The notes under the pieces were generated by a model. The model ran no database searches and was not told the origin of the DNA. It saw only the letters and a list, made by a program, of their open reading frames with translations. A stretch of 64,000 nt of DNA from Paractinoplanes maris. Its GTDB lineage: Bacteria > Actinomycetota > Actinomycetes > Mycobacteriales > Micromonosporaceae. The translations under genes and the position numbers were made by a program. Location: NCBI RefSeq assembly GCF_023544465.1, contig NZ_JALPVL010000004.1, positions 372,001 through 436,000 of the forward strand, in the 5' to 3' direction. Below are positions 26,510 to 34,086 of this stretch, one piece after another; the stretch's first letter is position 1, and every line of letters starts with the position of its first letter.

Positions 26510-27155
26510 GGCCGCCGGTCCAGGCCAGGCCCGTGCCCGCGGCGAGCAGCAGCAGGGCCCCGACGGTGGGCAGCGGGCGCTGGGCGTGCGCGCCGGCCCC
26601 GATCGCCGCCGCGGCCAGCATCAGCAGCACGCCGTCGGCCGGGTTGACCAGCCGGGACCGGAAGACGGCCCAGCCCAGCAGCACCCAGCCGGCGCCGAGG
26701 GCGGCGGTGGCCCCCAGCTCGACCACGCGCAGCTGCTCGACCGTCAGCGGGGAACCGGCCGCGACCGAGCCGTCCGGCAGGGCGGCCAGCGGCAGGCTCA
26801 TCACGAAGCCGCCCAGACCGAGGAGCAGGCCGAGCAGGGCCGACTGGCGGGTGCGGGAGCCGGCCAGCAATCCGGCCAGCGCGATCATGGCGACGGCGGC
26901 GAGCCAGCCGGCGGTCAAGGTCACCACCAGCGGGCCGGGCGGGGTGTCGATGCCCAGCGTCGTCCAGCCGTGCAGCAGAGCGGCGACCGGCAGTGCCCAC
27001 AGCGCCAGACGCGCATAGCGGCGGACACTCCAGACCCAGACCGCTTCCCGTACGGGGAGAAGAGGCTCATCCCGGGCCGCGCCGGCCCCGCCGACCCAGG
27101 TCGGGGACACCCGCAGCGGCCGTCCGCTGGCCGTTTGATGGTGGCTGATGCTCAT
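26490..27155 (-). CDS. Hypothetical membrane protein
   Basis: A 221-residue protein with six hydrophobic helices (e.g. LALWALPVAALLHGW, LVVTLTAGWLAAVAMIALAG, LLGLLLGLGGFVMSLPLAAL, LGAGWVLLGWAVF, GVLLMLAAAAIGAGAH, VGALLLLAAGTGLAWTG). The N terminus (50 residues) is soluble. I do not recognise the family. The ATG at 27155 has GGCGGAG upstream. It is divergent from the aminotransferase gene, and its last codons are copied in the tandem array downstream. Confidence 0.72.
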   Translation of the reverse strand: MSISHHQTASGRPLRVSPTWVGGAGAARDEPLLPVREAVWVWSVRRYARLALWALPVAALLHGWTTLGIDTPPGPLVVTLTAGWLAAVAMIALAGLLAGSRTRQSALLGLLLGLGGFVMSLPLAALPDGSVAAGSPLTVEQLRVVELGATAALGAGWVLLGWAVFRSRLVNPADGVLLMLAAAAIGAGAHAQRPLPTVGALLLLAAGTGLAWTGGRLIPKH

Positions 27156-27303
27156 GGCTCCGCCTCGCGTGGGCTCAAGCCGAGCGGCCGGGGGGCACCG
27201 TCGGGATCTTGGGTGCAGCCTCGCAGAGCTCCGCCGCACTCGCAGGGAATTCACAGAAATCGTCCGCCGGGAAACTGTCGGAGGCCCGGTGCAGGATGTC
27301 GGC

Positions 27304-28440
27304 ATGAGCGCAGAACTGACCGTCCCCCCGCTGTCCGAGCTCCGCCTGCGCCGCAGCGTCAAGTGGCGCAGCTTTCCCGCTGAGGTGCTGCCGCTGTTCG
27401 TCGCCGAGATGGATTACGGGCTGGCCCCGCCGGTCGCGGCGGCGCTCACCGAGGCCGTCGGGCGCGGTGACACCGGCTATTCGACCCCTGGCCCCGAGTT
27501 CGGCCGGGCGTTCGCCGGGTTCGCGGCCCGGCGCTGGGGGTGGGAGCCCGACCCGGGCCGGGTGCTCCCGGTCACCGACGTCGGCGTCGGCGTGGTCGAG
27601 CTGCTCCGCCGGCTGGTCCGCCCCGGTGACCCGGTGGTGATCAGCCCGCCGGTCTATCCGCCGTTCTTCGACTGGGTGCCCGAGGCCGGCGGCCGGGTGG
27701 TCGAGGTGCCGCTGGCCGGCGGCCGGCTCGATCTCGCCGGGCTCGAGGCGGTGTTCGCCACCCACCCGGCGGCCTACCTGCTGTGCAACCCTCACAATCC
27801 GGTCGGCCGGGTCCACACCGCCGACGAGCTGGCCGAGCTGGTGCGGCTGGCCCGGCTCCACCGGGTGCCGATCATCAGCGACGAGATCCACGGAGCCCTG
27901 GTGCTGCCCGGGGCGACCTTCACACCGCTGCTCTCGGTGCCGCGGGCGGCCGAGATCGCGCTCAGCGTGGTGTCGGCGAGCAAGGCGTTCAACGTGGCCG
28001 GGCTCAAGTGCGCCGCCATCGTGGCCGCCTCGACCCGGATGGCGCAGCTCCTCGAGCGACTGCCCCGTGAGGTCACCGAGCGCACCGGCCACCTGGGCCT
28101 GATCGCCGCGGTGGCCGCCTTCGACGAGGGCGACTCGTGGCTCGCCGCGCTGATCACGACCCTGTCGGCCCGGCGCGACCAGCTCGGCGCGCTGCTGTCG
28201 TCCCGGCTGCCCGCCCTGCGCTGGAGCCCGCCCGAGGCGACCTACCTGGCCTGGCTCGACGCGTCGGCGCTGGGCCCCGACGAGGAGCCACGCGACCGCT
28301 TTCTCGACGAGGCACTGGTCGCGCTCGAGCCGGGCACCAGGTTTGGCGCGGCCGGCTCGGGATACGTCCGTCTCAACTTCGCCACAAGCCCCGAGATCCT
28401 CGACGAGGCGGTGACCCGCATGTCCACGGTCAAGGTCTGA
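27304..28440 (+). CDS. PatB/MalY-like PLP-dependent C-S lyase
   Basis: A 378-residue fold-type I PLP enzyme of the MalY/PatB group (cystathionine beta-lyase or related C-S lyase/aminotransferase). Seen: SVKWRSF...PLFVAEMDYGLAPPV, the substrate/PLP residues in CNPHNPVGRV and SDEIHGALVLPG, and the PLP lysine in SASKAFNVAGLK. A role in sulfur amino-acid metabolism or malY-like regulation is possible. The ATG at 27304 has AGGA 7 bases upstream; a GTG at 27289 with GGAGG 4 bases upstream would add five residues. Confidence 0.9.
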   Translation: MSAELTVPPLSELRLRRSVKWRSFPAEVLPLFVAEMDYGLAPPVAAALTEAVGRGDTGYSTPGPEFGRAFAGFAARRWGWEPDPGRVLPVTDVGVGVVELLRRLVRPGDPVVISPPVYPPFFDWVPEAGGRVVEVPLAGGRLDLAGLEAVFATHPAAYLLCNPHNPVGRVHTADELAELVRLARLHRVPIISDEIHGALVLPGATFTPLLSVPRAAEIALSVVSASKAFNVAGLKCAAIVAASTRMAQLLERLPREVTERTGHLGLIAAVAAFDEGDSWLAALITTLSARRDQLGALLSSRLPALRWSPPEATYLAWLDASALGPDEEPRDRFLDEALVALEPGTRFGAAGSGYVRLNFATSPEILDEAVTRMSTVKV

Positions 28441-28693
28441 CCGCCCCACCTCCCACCGTCAGGCCATCGCGGCGCCGGCCGAGTTGTCGTGCGGCGCCAT
28501 GGTGTCCGGTTCGCGCCTGTGTCGGCCTGCGGAAGCGTGGCGGAGTCGTGAGCGGTTGGTGCGCTGTCGCGTGGCGGCGTGGCGGCGTGGTGTCGGGCTC
28601 GGGGCTGCGTTGTCTGGCGGTAGCGCGGCGCGGTGCCCAGTCCGGAAGTACGGTTGTAGTGGTCGATTGATCCGCCGAGCGGGGGTGTTTCCA

Positions 28694-31324
28694 GTGTCGT
28701 CCGGATCAGACTCGGGTTCCGCGGCCGATCAGCACCTGATGGCCCTGCTGCGGGCGATCCGGCTGCGGCAGGCCGCTCCCGATGCGGTCGCCGCGGGCAT
28801 CGCCGACACCGTCGAGGCCATCCGCGAGCAGGCCGAGGCCGGCCATGCCCCAATGCCACCGGGAGCACCGCAAGAGGCGCTTCCTCCTGGTTACTCCCGC
28901 CCCGGTCTGCCTCCCGCCCCAACCCACCGCCACGACGGCCCCACCACAGCGGGCCAGCCGATGCGGCCGAGCTGGGCCGGCCCTGCGGCAGACCGTTCCG
29001 GCGCGACTCAGCCCGATGCGGATCGCCCGGGCACTGATCAGCCCGGCGCGGTTGCCGGTCGGTCCGGGGCCGGCCGGCCGGACGCAGATGTGCCTGGTGC
29101 TGGTTCGCCCGGCACTGGTCAGCGGAGTGGGGATGCGCCGGGCACCTTCGGGGTGGACCCGTCTCTCGACGACCGGACGGGCGCGGGGCCCGGAGCGCGG
29201 TCCATCGGCGCCCGCGCGGATGAGTCAGTCAGTCACGACGCGGGGGCGGCCGGATCTGCCGAGGCGGCCGGGCCTGCTCCCGGGCGGTCCTTCTGGGATC
29301 GGCGCTCGGTGCGAGCTGTGCCGCCTGCGCTCCGGCGGGAGCATGCCTCCGACAGCGCCGACCACCCCCTCCGCGGTGGTGGCGCGGGCCCGGGCGAAGC
29401 GGCGAGACGGCCTTGGATGCCGGCGATCGATCCGACGCGGCCGAGCAACCGGAGTCTTCCGCCGCCGCCCCCGGGACCCACAGCCGAGGATGCCGATCCT
29501 TCGTCGCTTCCGCCCGGTGAACCGCACGCCACTCCCGACGCCGGCGTGCCGCTGTCGCCGGACGAGCTCGCAAGTTACTCCGAGCCTCGGGGCGGTGGTC
29601 CCGGCCAGGCGTTGATAACCGCGGAGGAGGCTGCGCGGTATGCCGAGGCCTCTGGTGCTGCGGGGCCGGTGACGCCGGAAGAGATAGCGCGCCGGGTCCA
29701 GGCTTTCCGTGCGACCGGTCGGGGGCTGAGGACGCCTGAGGACGCGGCGACAGGCGCTGGTGCCGGTCGGGAGCTCATGTCTCGGGACGATGCTGCGCGC
29801 TACGGGGAGACGCGCAGTGGTGGTCCGGGCAAAGCGGTGATGACGCCCGAGGAGGCTGGGCGTTACGCGGACGTCGAGGCGGTCGGGAAGCCGAGCCGTA
29901 ATCAGTTCGCGGGGCTTTCCGGGCGGCGGGTGGAGGCGGTCCGGCCGGTGGTGGAGCCGTGGGTTCCGGAGGGGCCGGAGCTCGAGGCGGGGCCACGGCC
30001 CGAGTGGGCCGCTGGTGGCCGGGTGCGGGATGACCACGTACGGGATGAGGGTGGGTTCTTGCGAGGCGAGGCTCAGCGTGACGGGGGCGGGAACGCCACC
30101 CGGGCAGCCGGGGCGCCGGCGCCGCGGTTGCCCGGGTTCGATCTGCCGCACGTCGTGCCGCCGATGGTGTCGCGGAGTCCGGGCGCCGGGGACGGGATGG
30201 ATCCGGCCGACGACGCGCTGCTGCGGCAGACGCAGCGGCTGCTGAGCACCAGTCTGACCTTCGCCGGGGGGCCGGCCGAGGTGGCCGAGCGGCTGCGGGT
30301 CGCCCTGCTGCAGGCGCACCCGGCGCTGATGGCGGCTCTGCCGGGCGGGCCGGCGACCCAGACCGAGCAGCTCGCGCGGGCCTTGACCTGGCTGGTGCAC
30401 CACCTGGACCGGCCGCCGTTGCTCGTCGAGGGCACCGGGCGGCTCGGGGCGGCCCTGGCCGCGGGCGGGGTCGAGCCGGGCCGGATGCACCTGGTCGGGG
30501 CGGCTCTGGCCGAGGCGATGCGCGCGGGCATGGCGCCCGGGCAGTGGCGGCAGGACTTCGATCTGGCCTGGCGGTCGACCTGGCAGCACGTGTACGAGTG
30601 GATCGCGCACGGCGCGGCCCGCGCCGCCTACGACCCACCCGTGTGGGACGCGACCGTGGTCGAGCACGATCTGCGCCGGCCCGACCTGGCCGTGGTGCGG
30701 TTGCGCCCGGAGCTGCCGATGGCGTTCCGGCCGGGGCAGTTCGCGCGGGTCCAGGTGCCCGAGCTGCCGGCGATCTGGCGGCCCTATTCGCTGGCCGGGG
30801 CACCGCACCGCAACGATCTGATCGAGCTGCACGTGCGGGCCAAGACGACCACGGGGGTGAGCGCCGCGCTGGTCCACCGCACGAGCGTGGGCGACCGGGT
30901 ACGCCTGAGCCGGGCCGAGGGCGCGATGACCCTGCCCGAGACCGGTCCTGATCTGCTCATGATCGCCGGCGACACCGGCGTGGCCCCGCTCAAGGCCCTG
31001 CTCACCGAGCTGGCCGACACCGACGATCCGCGCTCGGCGGTCCTGTTCTGGGGCGTCCGCGACCTGGGGGAGCTCTACGACATCGACGAGATCGCCGACG
31101 TGGCCCGCACCGCCCGCCGCGCCACAGTGATCCCGGTCGTCTCCGAGGGCGACCCCGGCCCGTACCCGTCGGGCCTGGTCACCGACGCGGTCGCCGCCTA
31201 CGGCGAGTGGTCCGACCACGAGGTCTACCTGGCCGGCCCACCCTTGATGCTGGCCGCCACCAGCCTCGCCCTGCAGCAACTCGGCGTATCCCCCGAACGC
31301 ATCCACCACGACGCCCCGGAGTAA
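28694..31324 (+). CDS. Globin-like/FAD-NAD(P) oxidoreductase with long repetitive N terminus
   Basis: An 876-residue protein. Residues 1-50 are helical; about 60-500 are Pro/Gly/Ala-rich and probably disordered, including six ~20-residue repeats at 285-397 (pattern L-x-T-x-E-E-A-x-R-Y-x-E). A globin-like domain (about 506-640) precedes a ferredoxin-reductase-like module: FAD motif RPYSLAG, NAD(P) motif GDTGVAPLKALL and a late YLAGPPLM. The order is that of flavohaemoglobins, but the proximal histidine position is Leu (GAALAAGGVEP where H-x6-P is normal) and the B10 Tyr is Arg, so haem binding is doubtful. The GTG at 28694 has GCGGGGG upstream; the 250 bp before it contain short GTGGCGGC repeats and no other gene. 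Confidence 0.8.
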   Translation: MSSGSDSGSAADQHLMALLRAIRLRQAAPDAVAAGIADTVEAIREQAEAGHAPMPPGAPQEALPPGYSRPGLPPAPTHRHDGPTTAGQPMRPSWAGPAADRSGATQPDADRPGTDQPGAVAGRSGAGRPDADVPGAGSPGTGQRSGDAPGTFGVDPSLDDRTGAGPGARSIGARADESVSHDAGAAGSAEAAGPAPGRSFWDRRSVRAVPPALRREHASDSADHPLRGGGAGPGEAARRPWMPAIDPTRPSNRSLPPPPPGPTAEDADPSSLPPGEPHATPDAGVPLSPDELASYSEPRGGGPGQALITAEEAARYAEASGAAGPVTPEEIARRVQAFRATGRGLRTPEDAATGAGAGRELMSRDDAARYGETRSGGPGKAVMTPEEAGRYADVEAVGKPSRNQFAGLSGRRVEAVRPVVEPWVPEGPELEAGPRPEWAAGGRVRDDHVRDEGGFLRGEAQRDGGGNATRAAGAPAPRLPGFDLPHVVPPMVSRSPGAGDGMDPADDALLRQTQRLLSTSLTFAGGPAEVAERLRVALLQAHPALMAALPGGPATQTEQLARALTWLVHHLDRPPLLVEGTGRLGAALAAGGVEPGRMHLVGAALAEAMRAGMAPGQWRQDFDLAWRSTWQHVYEWIAHGAARAAYDPPVWDATVVEHDLRRPDLAVVRLRPELPMAFRPGQFARVQVPELPAIWRPYSLAGAPHRNDLIELHVRAKTTTGVSAALVHRTSVGDRVRLSRAEGAMTLPETGPDLLMIAGDTGVAPLKALLTELADTDDPRSAVLFWGVRDLGELYDIDEIADVARTARRATVIPVVSEGDPGPYPSGLVTDAVAAYGEWSDHEVYLAGPPLMLAATSLALQQLGVSPERIHHDAPE

Positions 31325-31370
31325 TCGATCACGCGACCCTTGCTCCGTCGCAGGAGACCGGTGGCCGGCC

Positions 31371-32040
31371 GGGGTGGCTGTTCCCCGCAGTGGGACAAAC
31401 GTGGTCCTGCCGTTGGGATGGCTGTTCCCCGGGGGTGGAGCGCGGCCGGGGCGGTGAGCCAACCGTTCCCCGGGTTTGCGGAGACGCGGCCTGACGGTGG
31501 GGGCTGCTCGCGAGCGTGGCCGCGCCGGTGTGCGGGTTCGCCGGGGTGGGAAGCGGGCTAGGTCGGTGGGGCGGGTGTTCGCCGGGGCCAGAGAGCTTGG
31601 CCCGACCGTGGGGTGGCTGTTCGCCGGGTGTGCAAGAGCGTGCCGTGCCTGTGGAGCGGGTGTTCGCGGGGTGGAGGCGCGTGGCTGGGTCGGTGGCGCC
31701 GGGGTCACCGAGCTTGGCCGGACCGTGGGGCGGGTGTTCGCGGGGGTGCCAGTGCCTGCCGGACCAGTGGGGCGGGTGTTCGCGGGGGTGCCAGTGCGTG
31801 CCGTGCCGGTGGGGCGGGTGTTCGCGGGGGTGCCAGTGCGTGCCGTGCCGGTGGGGCGGGTGTTCGCGGGGGTGCCAGTGCGTGCCGTGCCGGTGGGGCG
31901 GGGTGTTCGCGGGGGTGCCGTGCGTGCCGTGCCGGTGGGCAGGTGTTCGCGGGATGCAGAGCCTGGCTGGGCCGATGGGGCGGGTGTTCGGCAGGGCGGG
32001 TGGGCGTGGCCGGGCTTGTGGGCGGCTGTGTCCGAGGTCG
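31371..32040. repeat. 42-bp minisatellite array
   Basis: Between the oxidoreductase stop (31324) and the cupin stop (32069) lies a long tandem array. The best copies are 42 bp: 31725-31766, 31767-31808, 31809-31850 and 31851-31892 (the last three identical), then a variant at 31893-31934. Each copy has the core GGGGCGGGTGTTCGCGGG. Degenerate copies with the same core, spaced about 40 bp, extend upstream to 31371 and downstream to about 32040. As 42 is a multiple of three, several frames stay open (for example V-G-R-V-F-A-G-V-P-V), but no frame has a start with a ribosome-binding site. I read it as a non-coding VNTR. Confidence 0.85.
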
Positions 32041-32068
32041 GAGGACGGCGGCCGGGGCCAGTCGGCGG

Positions 32069-32719
32069 CTATTCCGGCAGTGGGACCTTGTAGCCGGGCA
32101 CGGAAGGCCAGCGGACGGTCAGGACCACGGTGTCCTCTTCCTCGGCCAGCCAGGAATGGTCCACGCCGCGGCCCCACACGACGTAGTCGCCGGGGTCGGT
32201 GAGGATCACTGTGCGGTCGGGGAACTCCATGTGGAAGCGGCCGCGGATCAGGACCAGCAGAGCCGTGCGTTCCTCGCCGGTCACCCACTGGGCGCGGCGG
32301 TCGCCCTTGGGGTGGCGGCCCCACTTGATCTCGACGTCGGGGCTGTGGCGGGGGTCGTCGGCGGGGCGGAAATACCCGAGCAGCCAGCCCTGCTCCTCGG
32401 GCGCGTCCAGATCCGCCTTGCCGACGTAGATGCCCTCGGGCGTGACTTCCGCCTGGCCCCGGCGTGGCTCAGCCTCGCCTGATGCCACCGCTGGGTCGTC
32501 CGGGTTGGTGGCGGCTCGTGCCTGGCTCTGGGCCGGCTCGGTCTCGCCAGGCCTCGGTGCCGGGTCAGTGGTGGTGGCGATTTCTGCTTGGCTTCGGTCC
32601 TCGTCCGTCTCGCCTGGCCTCAGAGCTGGGGCAGTCGTGGTTGCGGCCTGGTCGGGCCGGCCCTCATCTGACCCCGCTGCCGGGTCAGGCGTGGTCGGAA
32701 GGGGGTCCGGGGTCGTCAC
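32069..32719 (-). CDS. Cupin-domain protein with repeated acidic N terminus
   Basis: A 216-residue protein coupled to murL by a GTGA overlap (32716-32719). The C-terminal 120 residues are a cupin-like barrel (VEIKWGRHPKGDRRAQWVTG, LLVLIRGRFHMEFPDRTVIL, DYVVWGRGVDHSWLAEEEDT), with H in HSW and RFH as possible metal ligands. Residues about 8-90 are three imperfect 25-residue repeats with the motif P-x-x-R-P-G-E-T-x-x-x-x-S-Q-A. Relatives of the barrel are sometimes labelled signal peptidase I in databases; nothing here resembles a peptidase. The role is unknown, but the coupling suggests a link to the MurL step. Confidence 0.75.
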   Translation of the reverse strand: MTTPDPLPTTPDPAAGSDEGRPDQAATTTAPALRPGETDEDRSQAEIATTTDPAPRPGETEPAQSQARAATNPDDPAVASGEAEPRRGQAEVTPEGIYVGKADLDAPEEQGWLLGYFRPADDPRHSPDVEIKWGRHPKGDRRAQWVTGEERTALLVLIRGRFHMEFPDRTVILTDPGDYVVWGRGVDHSWLAEEEDTVVLTVRWPSVPGYKVPLPE

Positions 32720-34023
32720 AGCGCGTCGGTGAGGATCTTGGCGTAGGCGGCGGGGACGTAGGTGGGGCCGCCGGGGGTGAGGACGTCCTCGCGGGAGGCG
32801 GCGGACCAGGCCTCGGGGGGGACCGCGGCGCGGAGTGCGACCAGGACGGGGGCGTCGTCGTCGAGCATGGCCAGGGCCACCAGGGATTCCTCGACCTCGC
32901 CGACGCACTCGAAGGGCTTGTGCGCGTCGATGCCCAGCAGCTCCAGGAAGCCGGGGAGCTGGGCGGTGTCGGCGAAGAGGTCGTGCCCGAAGATTTTGGT
33001 CAGCCGGGAGCGGTCCATGGCGGGGGCCATCGCCAGGAAGACGAAGCGGCACTTCGGGCAGTCGCCGCACCAGCGGGCCGTCGGGTCGTGCAGCTTGAAG
33101 GCCTTGTTGCAGCTCGTCACCACGTCGTCGTACTGGGTGTGACGGGCGAACAGTTGCGCGATGTGCAGTTCGGACAGTGAGCGCAGCAGCGAGAAGTACG
33201 GCTCGGTCAGGCCGGCATGGGTGGTCACCGCGGTGCGGAGCAGGCCCTCGGCCTCGACTCCCTTGGACCACTGGTGGTTGACCTCGTGACCGTTCCAGAT
33301 CAGGTTGGGGTCGGACGCCGAGCGCTCGTTGGACATCACCACCGGGCCGAGCCCGTGCCACACCGCGGTGGCGATCGCGATCAGCGAGTTGATCGCGGTC
33401 ACCGGGATGTGACCATTCAGCGCGCCCGCCTTGTTCAGCTCGAACAGCCGCGGGTCGAGCTTGCGGCGGGCGGCCAGGGCCGGCAGGCCGGAGGCGGCGT
33501 TGACGTTGCGGATCACCGGGTTGGGGTTCACCGAGAACGGCACCGGCTCGAGCCCGGCCGCGCGCAGGATCTCCAGGGTGACGATCGAGTCCTTGCCACC
33601 GCCCACCGCCGACAGCGGGCGCCCCTGGCTGTTGTCGACCGGCTCGGCCGCCGGGACGTCACCCTCCGGCACCTCGACGACCAGCGAGAGCACGTGCGCC
33701 AGCTGGTTGCGGTAGGCGTACTCGGCCAGGCCCTTGGTGTAGACCGCGGTGAAGTAGGCCGCCACGGCCGGCGCCACGGGCTTGGGCGCCAGGACCCGGG
33801 CCGGGGCACCGACCTTGTAGTAACTGACCCCGGCCACCACGTGCAGCAGATCAAGGACGCGGCCCAGCGCGGGCGGGACCCGCCGGTCACCGGCCGGGAC
33901 GGGCAGCTCGATCGTCTCGGTGAAGTGCAGCGGTTCCGGCCCGTCGAGCACGTAGTCGAACGTCGCCACCCCGGTCGCGGGGTCGAAGGCGTACGAAGGG
34001 AAGCGCATGACGTCGAACTGCAC
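32716..34023 (-). CDS. murL: UDP-MurNAc-L-Ala-L-Glu epimerase (MurL)
   Basis: A 435-residue MurL-type epimerase. In the family, MurL inverts the terminal L-Glu of UDP-MurNAc-L-Ala-L-Glu to D-Glu in an ATP-dependent reaction, replacing glutamate racemase. Seen: a PP-loop-like ATP site LSAVGGGKDS (residues 137-146), FELNKAGALNGHIPVTAINS, VVMSNERSASDPN and the cysteine cluster C305, C319, C322, C325 (WCGDCPKC). The GTG at 34023 has AGGAG 8 bases upstream. Its divergent neighbour encodes the matching ligase MurD2, which strongly supports the call. Confidence 0.88.
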   Translation of the reverse strand: MQFDVMRFPSYAFDPATGVATFDYVLDGPEPLHFTETIELPVPAGDRRVPPALGRVLDLLHVVAGVSYYKVGAPARVLAPKPVAPAVAAYFTAVYTKGLAEYAYRNQLAHVLSLVVEVPEGDVPAAEPVDNSQGRPLSAVGGGKDSIVTLEILRAAGLEPVPFSVNPNPVIRNVNAASGLPALAARRKLDPRLFELNKAGALNGHIPVTAINSLIAIATAVWHGLGPVVMSNERSASDPNLIWNGHEVNHQWSKGVEAEGLLRTAVTTHAGLTEPYFSLLRSLSELHIAQLFARHTQYDDVVTSCNKAFKLHDPTARWCGDCPKCRFVFLAMAPAMDRSRLTKIFGHDLFADTAQLPGFLELLGIDAHKPFECVGEVEESLVALAMLDDDAPVLVALRAAVPPEAWSAASREDVLTPGGPTYVPAAYAKILTDAL

Positions 34024-34053
34024 CCGAAGCTCCTGACTGACGGCCGACCGGCA

Positions 34054-34059
34054 ATACTA
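34054..34059 (-). promoter_or_regulatory. Possible -10 element of murL
   Basis: In the 63-bp gap between murL and murD2 the minus strand reads TAGTAT, a good TAnnnT -10 element about 30 bases before the murL start. The same AT-rich patch (AATACTAG on the plus strand) may serve murD2. No -35 is clear. Confidence 0.35.
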
Positions 34060-34086
34060 GTGCGACTCGTCGAAGAGGAGAGAAAC

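Noticed and set aside
31725..31934. CRISPR array
   Set aside because: Units are directly adjacent with no unique spacers, and there are no cas genes in the window.
31476..32202. Repeat proteins encoded by the 42-bp minisatellite (V-G-R-V-F-A-G-V-P-V... or H-P-R-E-H-P-P-H...)
   Set aside because: Several frames on both strands are equally open simply because 42 is a multiple of three; no ribosome-binding site or known fold, and the outer units break the period.
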